NCBI GenBank assembly: GCA_937125455.1
Contig: CAKZLK010000043.1
Coordinates: 186,001-250,000 of the forward strand
Reading direction: 5' to 3'
Length of the DNA: 64,000 nucleotides
Source: an uncultured Aequorivita sp.
Lineage (GTDB): Bacteria; Bacteroidota; Bacteroidia; Flavobacteriales; Flavobacteriaceae
Below, one piece after another: positions 26,100 through 34,995 of this stretch. The notes under the pieces were generated by a model. It did not search any database, was not told the DNA's origin, and was given only the letters and a program-made list of their open reading frames with translations. The position numbers and the translations under genes were made by a program. Numbering within the stretch: the stretch's first letter is position 1; each line of letters begins with the position of its first letter.

Positions 26100-27389
26100 A
26101 TGAAGTATTTCCGTATATATCTTTTCTTATCAGTCTGTTTAATTACGGTTTCAACAGTTTCTGCACAAGTAGACAAGCAAAAGGAATTGGAGGAAAAGCG
26201 GCAGGCAATTTTGGAAGAAATAAAGCAGATAAATTCGCTTCTTTTCAAAACAAAAAAGGAGGAAAAATCTGTGCTTTCACAAGTGGAAGATTTAAACCAG
26301 CGCATTGCAGCTTCTGAAAATTTAATTCGCGTTACCAACCAGCAAGCCAATCTTCTTACCCGAAATATAAACGACAATATTGACAAAATAAGTAGCCTTC
26401 GCAAAGAATTGAAAGTAATGAAGGAGGATTACGCCGAAATGATCCAAAAGTCCTACAAAAGTAAAAACCAACAGAGTCGAATTATGTTTCTGCTTTCTTC
26501 AGAAAACTTTTTGCAAGCTTACAAGCGTGTTCAATATATGAAACAATATGCCAAATTTAGAAAGAAACAGGGCGAGGGCATAAAAACGAAAACAGAAGAA
26601 TTACAAAAGTTGAATGCAGATTTAATTGATCAGAAAAAAACAAAACAAAAACTAATCGCCGAAAACCAACAAGCAAAAAGCAAACTAACCGAAGAACGTA
26701 AAGATCAACAGGCATTAGTAGCTACTTTGAAAAAAGATGAAGGCAAGTTTACTTCACAAATAAGAACCAAGCAAAAAGAAGCAGACGAGATAGACCGAAA
26801 AATAGACGCATTAATTAAGGCCGCAATTGAAGAAGCCAATAGAATAGCAAGAGAAAAGGCAGAAGCAGAAGCCAAAGCAAATGGTACTTCTACAACCTCT
26901 TCAACAAAAAATGTTATTACTAAACCAGCAAAAACAGAAGAGTTTGCACTAACTGCAGAAGACAGGGCGCTGGCAGCTAGTTTTACTAGCAACAAAGGAA
27001 AATTACCCTGGCCTGTAGAAAAGGGTATGGTTGTAAAAAGTTTTGGAACACATCAGCATCCGCAATTTCCTAATGTTACAACCAACAGCAGTGGCGTAGA
27101 AATAGCCACGGAAGATAACGCAGACGTACGCTCCATTTTTGAGGGGCAGGTATTGTCGATCCAAATTATAAAAGGAGCCAACAAGGTCATTATTATTCAA
27201 CACGGTGACTATTTATCGGTATATAGCAATTTGGCCACAGTATCTGTAAAAAAAGGCGATAAGGTTTCTACAAAACAAAAAATAGGGACTGTTGCTAAAA
27301 GCCCAACGGAAGGAAAAACAGTTTTGAAGTTCTACATCTATCAAAACAAAACAAAGATAAATCCAGCAGATTGGATTTATAGAATGTAA
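26100..27389 (+). CDS. EnvC-like murein hydrolase activator with degenerate LytM (M23) domain
   Basis: A 429-residue periplasmic protein: signal peptide (1-22, ending VSAQ), a long coiled coil (25-250, KELEEKRQAILEEIKQINS...), an Ala/Glu/Lys and Ser/Thr linker (245-275), and a C-terminal LytM fold (about 305-425). Zinc ligands are lost: the usual HxGxD reads NSSGVEIA and the usual HxH site reads SVYSNL, though HGDY remains. By analogy with E. coli EnvC, a coiled coil plus inactive LytM activates N-acetylmuramoyl amidases at the septum. It is the last gene of the envelope run and is followed by a strong terminator. Confidence 0.9.
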   Translation: MKYFRIYLFLSVCLITVSTVSAQVDKQKELEEKRQAILEEIKQINSLLFKTKKEEKSVLSQVEDLNQRIAASENLIRVTNQQANLLTRNINDNIDKISSLRKELKVMKEDYAEMIQKSYKSKNQQSRIMFLLSSENFLQAYKRVQYMKQYAKFRKKQGEGIKTKTEELQKLNADLIDQKKTKQKLIAENQQAKSKLTEERKDQQALVATLKKDEGKFTSQIRTKQKEADEIDRKIDALIKAAIEEANRIAREKAEAEAKANGTSTTSSTKNVITKPAKTEEFALTAEDRALAASFTSNKGKLPWPVEKGMVVKSFGTHQHPQFPNVTTNSSGVEIATEDNADVRSIFEGQVLSIQIIKGANKVIIIQHGDYLSVYSNLATVSVKKGDKVSTKQKIGTVAKSPTEGKTVLKFYIYQNKTKINPADWIYRM

Positions 27390-27422
27390 AAAAAAGGGAA
27401 CCATTTTGGTTCCCTTTTTTTT
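27390..27422. terminator. Bidirectional terminator between convergent genes
   Basis: AAAAGGGAACC (27392-27402) pairs with GGTTCCCTTTT (27408-27418) around a 5-base loop, with an A run before and a T run after, so it can stop both the plus-strand operon and the minus-strand subtilase entering from the right. Confidence 0.9.
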
Positions 27423-27439
27423 AATCTGTACTCGAGTTA

Positions 27440-30169
27440 TTATTGAACAACCAATTTTTTAATAGCTACATTTTCTCCAGCTTTTATTGTTACGAAATAG
27501 ATTCCTGTGGAATAATTCGAAACATTTAGTGTAGCACTTGTTGAAGCATTATCTATATTAAATTTGCGCTCCAGTATTTGTCCTAAGCTGTTAGCAATGG
27601 TTATATCAAAATTGTTATAGGCTTTATCTGAAAGGCTAATATAAACTTCATTGGATGCAGGGTTTGGGTATAAGGACAAAGAATCATCAAATGCATTTTC
27701 AGCAATGCCAACTATGGTGCAATCCAAGATACCTCCACCATAAAATTTTGCTCGGGTTCTTTCACCTTCCCAACCTTGCGTGTCATTCTTTGCACGAACT
27801 GCAAACCACATCTCATCATCTGGATTAGTTATAGGAATCGTTATGGAATTGGTATTTGATGAAGCAACTATTTCCATATATTTTTCGCCCAAAAGATAAA
27901 AATCGTAAGATTCGGCATCAGCAATTTCATTCCATTCAAAATATGCCGTGTCTTCACAAACCTCTCTAACATTAACAGTAATGGGAGCTCTTGCAATATT
28001 GAAAGTATTATCGCTCGCATCCTGATATGCACCACTTGTAACCCTAATAAGGGTATTTCCACCAACCTCATCTGCAACCGTCCATGTATAAAAATGGGTA
28101 TCGTTTGGTACAGTGGCTATATTGTTCCAACTTCCTCCATTATCCGTGGAATACTCTAAAACAAAATCATCTGTAGTATTAACTTCGTCCCAGTGAATCG
28201 TTTCTGCAAGATTTGGCTGAAAATGCTCACCTCCGTTAGGATAGGTCATCGAAACATGATCAGAAATCAGTTCATAAACAATGTAATATTCTTGTGGGCC
28301 CATTGGCACATTGAATCCCGAAATATCAATATCATAATCGCCTGCTTGGGGATCGTTGATCAATACTTGTTCCATATTGTTCAAATGATCCGGTCCATTG
28401 GTTGCTGGATTATCAAGAGTGACCGGATTAGGTGTAGGATCAAGTATCCATGGTTCTAACACATTACTAGACGGATCTGTTACAAGCATATCCAAATCGT
28501 TTACCAAAGCAGGGTCAGCTCCAGTACTTGCCGCAACATCGCTCCAATAGACCATAAAACGCACTTGTGTAGTTCCAGAAGGAACATTTATAGTATGTGT
28601 ATTGGAATTCCCTTGAGAAACCACATCGGAAAGGTAGCGGCCATCTTCAATGAGTTTAACGGCTTGAAGTGCGTTAACAATCCCCCATCCAAATTTATAA
28701 TCCGGACCAATATTTCCAGCTTCATTAGCAGTATTCAACAAAGTTGCTTTTATTAAAGCAGAAGGAGGGAAATCGCCTCCGTTTAAATCTCCATAAGCTT
28801 GGTAAAGTTGTGCTGAAATACCTGCAATACCAGGAGCTGCACCAGAGGTACCGCCAAAAGTCTGGTAGGTATTATTTTCATTTGTTGAAATTTGATCTTG
28901 CCCGTTTGCCGTAATGTCTGGTTTTATTCTTCCATCGTGCGCAGGGCCACGGCTACTAGAATTTACCAAAGCACCATCAAAATAAACATTTGCAGTAGCA
29001 ATCACATTTTTTCCTTGTTTGTGACCTCCAGTAATATTTCCCCATTGGCTTCCAGCTCCATAACCACAATTGTTATTATTTGAATTTCCGGCTGAAAAAA
29101 CATGAAGCAATGTTGGTGTATCTAACGTTTGTTGATCTACAGTTCTAGTTATACTGGTATAGCCGTCATTACATCCATTGCTATAGGAGGAATTTGTTAT
29201 TTGAACACTTCCGTCATTAATTAAATTTACTGTTGAACCATCTAAAAAGTTGCTAGCATAATTCACAACATAAACATCAGATCCAGCAGCCATTCCTCTA
29301 TTTGAAGGAAGTAAATTACCAGCACCAGCCATAATTCCCGCAACTCCATCCCCGTGGGACTGATTTGAAATATTGGTTAAATTGGTAATTCTTCCCTGAA
29401 AATCTATGTGTGGGCCAACGCGACCATCATCACGGACCAATACGCCAATACCTTCTCCAGTATAATTTCTGCCAGCCCCAGTTTGTGTATCCAAAGCATT
29501 CGCCCTGTGAAGGCTTCTTCCTCTTGAGTCATCGGGTACTGCAGGAGCTACAACAAGATCTACCCATTTAACAAAAGGCAGCTTTGAAAGTGTTTCCAAA
29601 GAATTATTCGGTATGGAAAGATCCAACATTCGTTGCTCCTTATAATTTTGCTTCACAATTATTTGTTGTTGGGCTAACTGATTAATAATATAAGTATCGG
29701 AAACATTCTTATGATATTGAAGTGTTACCAAAATATTATTCCCATCCATTGCCCAATAATCATAATTGCCACTTTTTAATTTTGCTGAAAGCTTCGCCCT
29801 AGCATCAACGGGAACTATAGTACGCACACCATTGTTTTTTAGAAAAGAGATTGAAGTATTCTGTGGAAAATAAAAAAGATAAGTTTGGTGTGGAATATAT
29901 TCCAATAATTGCAGATTATTTTGTCTGAACAAATCCTGAACTTGCTGTGAAGGAGTTTCATAAAATTGAACCCAACCTACATAACCATTATTTAATCTGG
30001 CTGATTCTGGCATTTGACTCCACTGAAAAAAAGTAATATTTTCAGGCATTTCGTAGGTTTCACCTTGAAAAATGATATCATTTGAATTTTGTGCAAACGC
30101 TAATGAAAAAACAAACAGCAGCACCAAAAAAGAAAAGCTTTTAATTCTTGAAAAAGTAATTTTCGCCAT
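27440..30169 (-). CDS. Secreted S8 family (subtilisin-like) serine peptidase with T9SS domain
   Basis: A 909-residue secreted protease. Signal peptide 1-26 (ending SLAFAQ). A pro-region of about 190 residues leads to the S8 domain: Asp247 (VRDDG), His272 (SHGDGVAG), oxyanion Asn362 (SAGNS) and Ser442 (GGTSGAAPG). After about 520 comes a P-domain-like beta region (VRFMVYWSD...LVNDLDMLVTD), then Ig/fibronectin-like modules. The last ~75 residues are a T9SS type A sorting domain (LYPNPASNEVYISL ... STGIYFVTIKAG ... KKLVVQ). The triad is intact, so activity is expected. Likely for extracellular protein breakdown. It stands alone. Confidence 0.95.
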   Translation of the reverse strand: MAKITFSRIKSFSFLVLLFVFSLAFAQNSNDIIFQGETYEMPENITFFQWSQMPESARLNNGYVGWVQFYETPSQQVQDLFRQNNLQLLEYIPHQTYLFYFPQNTSISFLKNNGVRTIVPVDARAKLSAKLKSGNYDYWAMDGNNILVTLQYHKNVSDTYIINQLAQQQIIVKQNYKEQRMLDLSIPNNSLETLSKLPFVKWVDLVVAPAVPDDSRGRSLHRANALDTQTGAGRNYTGEGIGVLVRDDGRVGPHIDFQGRITNLTNISNQSHGDGVAGIMAGAGNLLPSNRGMAAGSDVYVVNYASNFLDGSTVNLINDGSVQITNSSYSNGCNDGYTSITRTVDQQTLDTPTLLHVFSAGNSNNNNCGYGAGSQWGNITGGHKQGKNVIATANVYFDGALVNSSSRGPAHDGRIKPDITANGQDQISTNENNTYQTFGGTSGAAPGIAGISAQLYQAYGDLNGGDFPPSALIKATLLNTANEAGNIGPDYKFGWGIVNALQAVKLIEDGRYLSDVVSQGNSNTHTINVPSGTTQVRFMVYWSDVAASTGADPALVNDLDMLVTDPSSNVLEPWILDPTPNPVTLDNPATNGPDHLNNMEQVLINDPQAGDYDIDISGFNVPMGPQEYYIVYELISDHVSMTYPNGGEHFQPNLAETIHWDEVNTTDDFVLEYSTDNGGSWNNIATVPNDTHFYTWTVADEVGGNTLIRVTSGAYQDASDNTFNIARAPITVNVREVCEDTAYFEWNEIADAESYDFYLLGEKYMEIVASSNTNSITIPITNPDDEMWFAVRAKNDTQGWEGERTRAKFYGGGILDCTIVGIAENAFDDSLSLYPNPASNEVYISLSDKAYNNFDITIANSLGQILERKFNIDNASTSATLNVSNYSTGIYFVTIKAGENVAIKKLVVQ

Positions 30170-30199
30170 AATTAACTTGTTTTAGATGGGTTATGGATT

Positions 30200-30224
30200 A
30201 AAAAAAAACGGCCTAAAATACCGT
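30200..30224 (-). terminator. Weak terminator-like hairpin upstream of the subtilase gene
   Basis: On the minus strand ACGG and CCGT pair across 9 bases and are followed by nine T residues. It could end the thioesterase transcript before the subtilase gene. The stem is only four pairs. Confidence 0.4.
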
Positions 30225-30354
30225 CATATCTTCTCAAATATATTTATTTGAATCCATAAACAAGCAATTTCAAAACAAAAAACAGCAAATTTAACATATT
30301 TCACTCCCTATGGAAGAAACAGTAAATCAACAATTTATAGAGAAAAAAGATGTA

Positions 30355-30864
30355 TTATTGAAACAAAGCCTTTAATTCAGTAGCGTCTTTTGGCTTCATT
30401 TTTCCAGCTAACACCAAACTAAGTTGTTTCCTGCGGAGTGCTGCAACATGTCTCGCCTTTTCAATTTCAGTCTCTGGAACAAGCTCTGGAACACGCACTG
30501 GATTGCCCATTTCGTCAACTGCCACAAAAGTATAGATGGCTTCGTTGGAAAGACTTCTTTCGCCACTTTCGCGATCTTCGATATAAACATCCATATAAAC
30601 TTCCATAGAACTACTAAAGGCGCGTGAAACCTTCGCCTCAACTGTCACTACACTCCCTAAGGGAATCATTTTGTTGAATGCCACGTGATTTACAGAAGCG
30701 GTAACCACAATCCTTCTACTGTGACGGCGTGCAGCAATACTGGCAGCACGATCCATTCTTGCCAATAATTCGCCACCAAACATATTTCCTATAGGGTTCG
30801 TTTCGCTAGGAAGGACCATATCGGTATAAATAGTCAAAGAGTCTTTTGGAGTTTTGGATTGCAT
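30355..30864 (-). CDS. Acyl-CoA thioesterase, hotdog family (YciA/BACH type)
   Basis: Hydrolyses acyl-CoA to free fatty acid and CoA in the cytoplasm. The active-site region NPIGNMFGGELLARMDRAASIAA is the YciA/BACH signature, with the hotdog strands VVTASVNHVAFNKMIPLGSVV and YTFVAVDEMGNPV. I use ATG 30862-30864 (169 residues, MQSKTPKDS). The longer frame starts at TTG 30882, which falls within the -7 promoter box and so would not be transcribed. A helical C-terminal tail (140-169) is typical. Chain-length preference unknown. It stands alone between two minus-strand genes. Confidence 0.92.
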   Translation of the reverse strand: MQSKTPKDSLTIYTDMVLPSETNPIGNMFGGELLARMDRAASIAARRHSRRIVVTASVNHVAFNKMIPLGSVVTVEAKVSRAFSSSMEVYMDVYIEDRESGERSLSNEAIYTFVAVDEMGNPVRVPELVPETEIEKARHVAALRRKQLSLVLAGKMKPKDATELKALFQ

Positions 30865-30879
30865 CAGAAAAAATTTTTG

Positions 30880-30887
30880 CAAAGATA
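30880..30887 (-). promoter_or_regulatory. -7 promoter box of the thioesterase gene
   Basis: TATCTTTG on the minus strand (plus CAAAGATA) is an exact TAnnTTTG match, 15 bases before ATG 30864. It decides the start codon because the alternative TTG lies inside it. Confidence 0.6.
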
Positions 30888-30955
30888 CCGAAGTTGGTAA
30901 AAAAGAGATGATAAAAAAGAAGAAAGTAAGACTTCCTCGTTAAAAAATAGACTGG

Positions 30956-31894
30956 TTACTGAATATCCTGAACCAATAACCAAGCATCCGCATTTTCGGT
31001 TTTTTGAATTTCTCGAAGTTTTTTCAAAGCCTCCATTCTATCTTCAAAACTTGCGTACAAAACTTGGTGAAGACCGTATTGCGTTGGCTCCATCTTTAAA
31101 GGTGAAAAACCTTTAGTACGCAGTTGTTCCACTTTTTTATCGGCGTTTTCTTCCATTCGATACGCACCTGCAACAATGTGGTACATTCCTGTATGCTTTG
31201 GAAGTTGCAAACTAAGAACTGGAAGCGGGTTTTCAATTACAAAAGTAGCTTCTTGTATTTGATTTTCAACCAACGAGTTAGCCTTCTGCCTTTCAGCTAT
31301 ATTGAATTGCTGAACTTGACTTTCGTAAAATTTCAAACTCCCAAAACCTATTGCAGAAAGAGCAATAACCGCAATTGCAGCATATTTAAGGTATGGTTTC
31401 GCCTCTCTCCGTTTGGGAGTAAAAATAATTGGCGCCTTTTCTTCCAAAGCCTCAACGGTTTCTTTATAAACTTCGCGGTTTATTTTGGGTGAAACAAATG
31501 AAGAAAGACCAAAAGATGAAGTGCTATAATTTTGCTGATGCAAAGGTTCAAACTGAATGGATTTTTCATTATTCAGTGAAAACTCACCTATATTTTTAAA
31601 TACTATTGTCTTCCCTTCTGAAAGTTCTTTTGAAATTTCAGCAGTAAAATTTCTTACTTTTTGCAATGCAGTTTCATAGCTACATTTTTCCACTGAAGCC
31701 ACATAGTTTGCAAACAAACCGTCATTGGCCTGTAACTGTTTATTAAAAGAAACAATTTTTGAAGGCGGGTTGAAGTTGTTTGTGGAATCATCAATATGTG
31801 CAGATTTATAACGCGTCAGAAAAGCGCCAAAGCCTGGAATAATTACACATTCGTAGCGGTAAAGCAGATCAGCTATGTAGGTTGTAAGTTGCAT
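30956..31894 (-). CDS. HU-CCDC81 / SPOR domain transmembrane protein
   Basis: A 312-residue protein. The N-terminal ~130 residues are a tandem of HU-like domains of the CCDC81 type (LTTYIADLLYRYECVIIPGFGAFLTRYKSA; IVFKNIGEFSLNNEKSIQFEP). One membrane helix lies near 171-188 (YAAIAVIALSAIGFGSL). A C-terminal SPOR domain at about 235-312 (GMYHIVAGAYRMEENADKKVEQLRTKGF) faces the periplasm. SPOR domains bind denuded septal glycan, and bacterial HU-CCDC81 proteins are thought to link the chromosome or cytosolic partners to the envelope, so a division role is inferred. The ATG is 5 bases after a perfect -7 box. Divergent from dprA. Confidence 0.9.
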   Translation of the reverse strand: MQLTTYIADLLYRYECVIIPGFGAFLTRYKSAHIDDSTNNFNPPSKIVSFNKQLQANDGLFANYVASVEKCSYETALQKVRNFTAEISKELSEGKTIVFKNIGEFSLNNEKSIQFEPLHQQNYSTSSFGLSSFVSPKINREVYKETVEALEEKAPIIFTPKRREAKPYLKYAAIAVIALSAIGFGSLKFYESQVQQFNIAERQKANSLVENQIQEATFVIENPLPVLSLQLPKHTGMYHIVAGAYRMEENADKKVEQLRTKGFSPLKMEPTQYGLHQVLYASFEDRMEALKKLREIQKTENADAWLLVQDIQ

Positions 31895-31899
31895 ATTAA

Positions 31900-31907
31900 C
31901 AAAATTA
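31900..31907 (-). promoter_or_regulatory. -7 box immediately before the HU-SPOR gene
   Basis: TAATTTTG on the minus strand (plus CAAAATTA) is an exact match, with 5 bases to the ATG at 31894. Predicts a leaderless or nearly leaderless mRNA. Confidence 0.5.
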
Positions 31908-32006
31908 GCCTTTTTTGAAGGTAATCCAATTTTTGTTTTGGTAATTTATTAACAACTTAAAAATTTGTATTTTTAATGCTCCTCCCCGACTTTAATTTTC
32001 AAAGTT

Positions 32007-33110
32007 ATGCTATCAAAAAACGAACTGCGCTATACGCTTGCACTACAACGTATTCCAAACCTTGGGGATGTTTCAGCAAAAAAATTGTTGCAGAAAATGG
32101 GTTCTGCGGAAGCAATTTTCACTGAGAAAAAAAGCAATCTGGCTAAAATTGATGGTATCGGGCTTTTACGGTTGAAGGAAATAAATTTGAAAAAACAATT
32201 GGAAGAAGCCGATGCAGAATTAAAGTTTATTGAGGAAAATAAAATTGAGCACAGCTATTTCAAGGACAAAACTTATCCCGAAAAACTGAAGCACTGCATA
32301 GATGGCCCTATACTTTTTTTTCATCGTGGAAATATAGATTTAGTAGGGAAGAAAATAATCAGCATCGTAGGTACCCGTAAAATTACCAGTTATGGAAATG
32401 CTTTTTGTCAAGATTTAATTGAAACGCTTTCCCCATTAAATCCAGTAATTGTTTCAGGCTTGGCCTATGGAGTCGATATTTGCGCCCATAAAGCTGCTAT
32501 TGAAAATAATTTACAGAACATAGCGTGCTTAGCCCACGGACTCAACCAAATGTATCCGAAAGATCATAAAAAATATATGTCTAAAATCGAGCAGAATGGA
32601 GGCTTCATCACTGAGTTTTGGAGCAGTGATGCTTTTGATAGAAATAATTTTTTAAAAAGAAATCGAATAATCGCAGGACTTTCCGAAGCAACCATTGTTA
32701 TAGAATCAGCAGAAAAAGGAGGAAGTTTGGTTACTGCAGATATTGCAAATTCATACAACCGCGAAGTTTTTGCGGTTCCGGGAAGGGCTACTGACAGCCA
32801 AAGTAGTGGTTGCAACAATTTGATAAAGCAACAAAAAGCACAGTTGCTTACTAGTGCTGCAGACATAATTTATATGCTGGGTTGGGAACTGAAGGAAAAT
32901 CAAAAGCCAAAACAAACCCAGCTCTTCGTAGAATTAAACGATGAAGAAAAAGTAGTTTTCAGACTTTTGAAAGAAAAGGAAAAAGAGCTGTTAGACGTTA
33001 TCGCTTTAGAATGTAAGATTCCAGCTTATAAAGCTGCGAGCATATTGATGAATATGGAATTGAAGGGCGTTGTGCGCCCATTACCTGGAAAATTATTTCA
33101 GTTAGTTTAA
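32007..33110 (+). CDS. dprA: DNA processing protein DprA
   Basis: Loads RecA on incoming single-stranded DNA during natural transformation and protects it. It is 367 residues. A helix-hairpin-helix/SAM-like N-terminus (1-70) precedes the Rossmann fold (about 80-285) with ISIVGTRKITSYG, PVIVSGLAYGVDICAHKAA (the SGxAxGID signature), FLKRNRIIAGLSEATIVIESAEKGGSLVTA and VFAVPGRATDSQSSGCNNLI. A winged-helix DprA C-terminal domain closes it (about 305-367). The stop overlaps the trpS stop on the other strand by four bases. Its presence is compatible with competence but no other competence genes are here. Confidence 0.96.
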   Translation: MLSKNELRYTLALQRIPNLGDVSAKKLLQKMGSAEAIFTEKKSNLAKIDGIGLLRLKEINLKKQLEEADAELKFIEENKIEHSYFKDKTYPEKLKHCIDGPILFFHRGNIDLVGKKIISIVGTRKITSYGNAFCQDLIETLSPLNPVIVSGLAYGVDICAHKAAIENNLQNIACLAHGLNQMYPKDHKKYMSKIEQNGGFITEFWSSDAFDRNNFLKRNRIIAGLSEATIVIESAEKGGSLVTADIANSYNREVFAVPGRATDSQSSGCNNLIKQQKAQLLTSAADIIYMLGWELKENQKPKQTQLFVELNDEEKVVFRLLKEKEKELLDVIALECKIPAYKAASILMNMELKGVVRPLPGKLFQLV

Positions 33111-34075
33111 TAACCAACTTTTTCTCGAACTCTTTTCAAAACTTCATCAGCAACTTTTCGAGCCTTTTCAGCACCAGTAGTTAAAGCAGCATCTATTTCA
33201 GGAAGGTTTTCCATAAAATAGTTATAACGAGTGCGCTCTTCCGAAAATTTTTCGAGGATCAACTCAAACAATGCTTGTTTTGCATGACCATAACCATAAT
33301 TTCCCTCTTCATAATTTTTTCGCATCTGCGCCACTTCTTCTTTCGAACCCAATATTTTATAAAGCGCAAAAACATTGCACGTATCTGGGTTTTTTGGTTC
33401 TTCCAATGGCGTACTGTCCGTTTCAATACTCATTACTTGCTTCCGAAGTTGTTTATCATTCAAAAATATATTGATGATATTTCCTTTGGATTTGCTCATT
33501 TTGGCGCCATCCGTTCCCGGAATGTACATGGTTTCTTCCTGAACTTTTCCAACAGGCATAACAAACGTTTCACCCATCTGAGAATGAAAACGGGATGCAA
33601 CATCGCGCGTTATTTCTATGTGCTGCATTTGGTCTTTACCAACGGGAACAATTTCGGCATCATATAGAAGAATATCTGCCGCCATAAGCATTGGATACGT
33701 AAAAAGTCCTGCGTTCACATCTTCCAATCGGTCCGCTTTGTCCTTAAAAGAATGCGCCAATGTCAATCTTTGATACGGAAAAAAACAGCTTAAATACCAA
33801 GAAAGCTCAGCCGTTTGAGGCACATCGCTTTGACGGTAGAATACCGCACGTTCAATATCCAAGCCGAACGCTAGCCAGGTTGCAGCAACACTATAGGTAT
33901 TTGCGCGAAGGGTTTCGGCATTTTTTATCTGCGTCAATGAGTGCATATCTGCAATAAAAAGAAAGGAATCGTTGTTAAGGTTGTTTGCCATTTCAATGGC
34001 GGGAACGATTGCGCCTAATAGATTTCCGAGATGTGGTGTGCCGGTACTTTGTATTCCTGTGAGTATTCTGGACAT
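33107..34075 (-). CDS. trpS: Tryptophanyl-tRNA synthetase
   Basis: Class I synthetase that charges tRNA-Trp. I start it at ATG 34073-34075 (MSRILTGIQSTGTPHLGNLLG, 322 residues); the longer frame would begin at TTG 34129, upstream of a perfect -7 box, so it would not be in the transcript. The HIGH-type motif is TPHLGN (13-18) and the KMSKS motif is KMSKSKGN near 193-200. GKDQMQHIEITRDVASRF is the tryptophan-binding region. The gene is divergent from plsC and convergent with dprA. Confidence 0.97.
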   Translation of the reverse strand: MSRILTGIQSTGTPHLGNLLGAIVPAIEMANNLNNDSFLFIADMHSLTQIKNAETLRANTYSVAATWLAFGLDIERAVFYRQSDVPQTAELSWYLSCFFPYQRLTLAHSFKDKADRLEDVNAGLFTYPMLMAADILLYDAEIVPVGKDQMQHIEITRDVASRFHSQMGETFVMPVGKVQEETMYIPGTDGAKMSKSKGNIINIFLNDKQLRKQVMSIETDSTPLEEPKNPDTCNVFALYKILGSKEEVAQMRKNYEEGNYGYGHAKQALFELILEKFSEERTRYNYFMENLPEIDAALTTGAEKARKVADEVLKRVREKVGY

Positions 34076-34093
34076 TGTTTTAAAAAATTTCAG

Positions 34094-34101
34094 CAAAGGT
34101 A
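34094..34101 (-). promoter_or_regulatory. trpS: -7 promoter box of trpS
   Basis: TACCTTTG on the minus strand (plus CAAAGGTA), an exact match 18 bases before the trpS ATG. It supports the shorter trpS start. Confidence 0.6.
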
Positions 34102-34134
34102 CTTTTTTTGATTTATTCGCATCGTTCAAATCGT

Positions 34135-34142
34135 TACTTTTG
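34135..34142 (+). promoter_or_regulatory. -7 promoter box of plsC-like gene
   Basis: TACTTTTG, an exact match, 7 bases before the ATG at 34150. A TTG at 34108-34110 lies 24 bases upstream, just outside the usual 17-23 range. Confidence 0.5.
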
Positions 34143-34149
34143 AACCTCG

Positions 34150-34890
34150 ATGAAAGTTTTTAAACAAATCTTTGCAGCATTCTACCGTATTTGGTTCTAT
34201 TTAATTATAGCTTTTTTTACTATTCTACTTTTCCCATTTCTGCTTATAAGTATTCTTAAGCATTCTTGGTATCCTTTCTTTTTTAAGGTTGCGAGAACTT
34301 GGTCAATATTAGTAATTTATGGAATCGGATGTTATCCTGTCATAAAACGCGATGTAAAATATGAAAAAGGAGAAAGCTATATGTTCGTTGCCAACCACAC
34401 CTCAATGACGGATATTATGTTGATGTTTCACGCAACAAAAAATCCTTTTGTTTTTGTTGGAAAAAAGGAATTGGCTAAAATTCCGCTGTTCGGCTACATT
34501 TATAAACGCACTTGTATTTTGGTAGATCGCGGAAACACAAAAAGTCGTGTAGAAGCTTTTCGAAGAGCGGAAATTCGTTTAAACGAAGGTTTAAGCGTAT
34601 GCATTTTTCCCGAAGGCGGTGTTCCAGATGATCTTTCACTTTTGTTGGATGAATTTAAGGATGGCGCTTTCCGGCTTTCCATTGAACATCAGATTCCTAT
34701 TGCGCCCATGACTTTTCACGATAATAAAAAACGGTTTCCGTATTCTTTCTTTATAGGTGGGCCTGGCAAAATGCGAGTAAAAGTGCACAAACTTGTGCCA
34801 ACTGAAAACTTGACTTTGGACAATAGAAAGGAATTGAAAAAAGAAACAAGGGATGTTATTCTGAATGAATTGCTAAATCCAACGGTTTAA
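34150..34890 (+). CDS. plsC: 1-acyl-sn-glycerol-3-phosphate acyltransferase (PlsC family)
   Basis: Membrane-bound acyltransferase that makes phosphatidic acid from lysophosphatidic acid. It is 246 residues. An N-terminal membrane helix (16-38) precedes the catalytic NHTSMTD (HX4D: His83, Asp88), GKKELAKIPLFGYIYKR near 103-119, and FPEGGVPDD near 154-162. The family is broad, so glycerolipid or ornithine-lipid acyl transfer are both possible, but the motif order fits PlsC. It has a short leader and its own terminator. Confidence 0.9.
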   Translation: MKVFKQIFAAFYRIWFYLIIAFFTILLFPFLLISILKHSWYPFFFKVARTWSILVIYGIGCYPVIKRDVKYEKGESYMFVANHTSMTDIMLMFHATKNPFVFVGKKELAKIPLFGYIYKRTCILVDRGNTKSRVEAFRRAEIRLNEGLSVCIFPEGGVPDDLSLLLDEFKDGAFRLSIEHQIPIAPMTFHDNKKRFPYSFFIGGPGKMRVKVHKLVPTENLTLDNRKELKKETRDVILNELLNPTV

Positions 34891-34914
34891 AATAGTTTGG
34901 GATAATTTCTAAAT

Positions 34915-34947
34915 AAAAAACCGTCCTATGGCGAAGAACGGTTTTTT
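34915..34947 (+). terminator. Terminator after plsC
   Basis: AAAAAACCGT (34915-34924) pairs with ACGGTTTTTT (34938-34947) around a 13-base loop. The A/T flanks make it usable from both sides, although the right-hand gene ends 49 bases away. Confidence 0.8.
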
Positions 34948-34995
34948 GCAATCATTTTGTTTGAAGTATATCAAACACATCAACTAAAAACTAAC

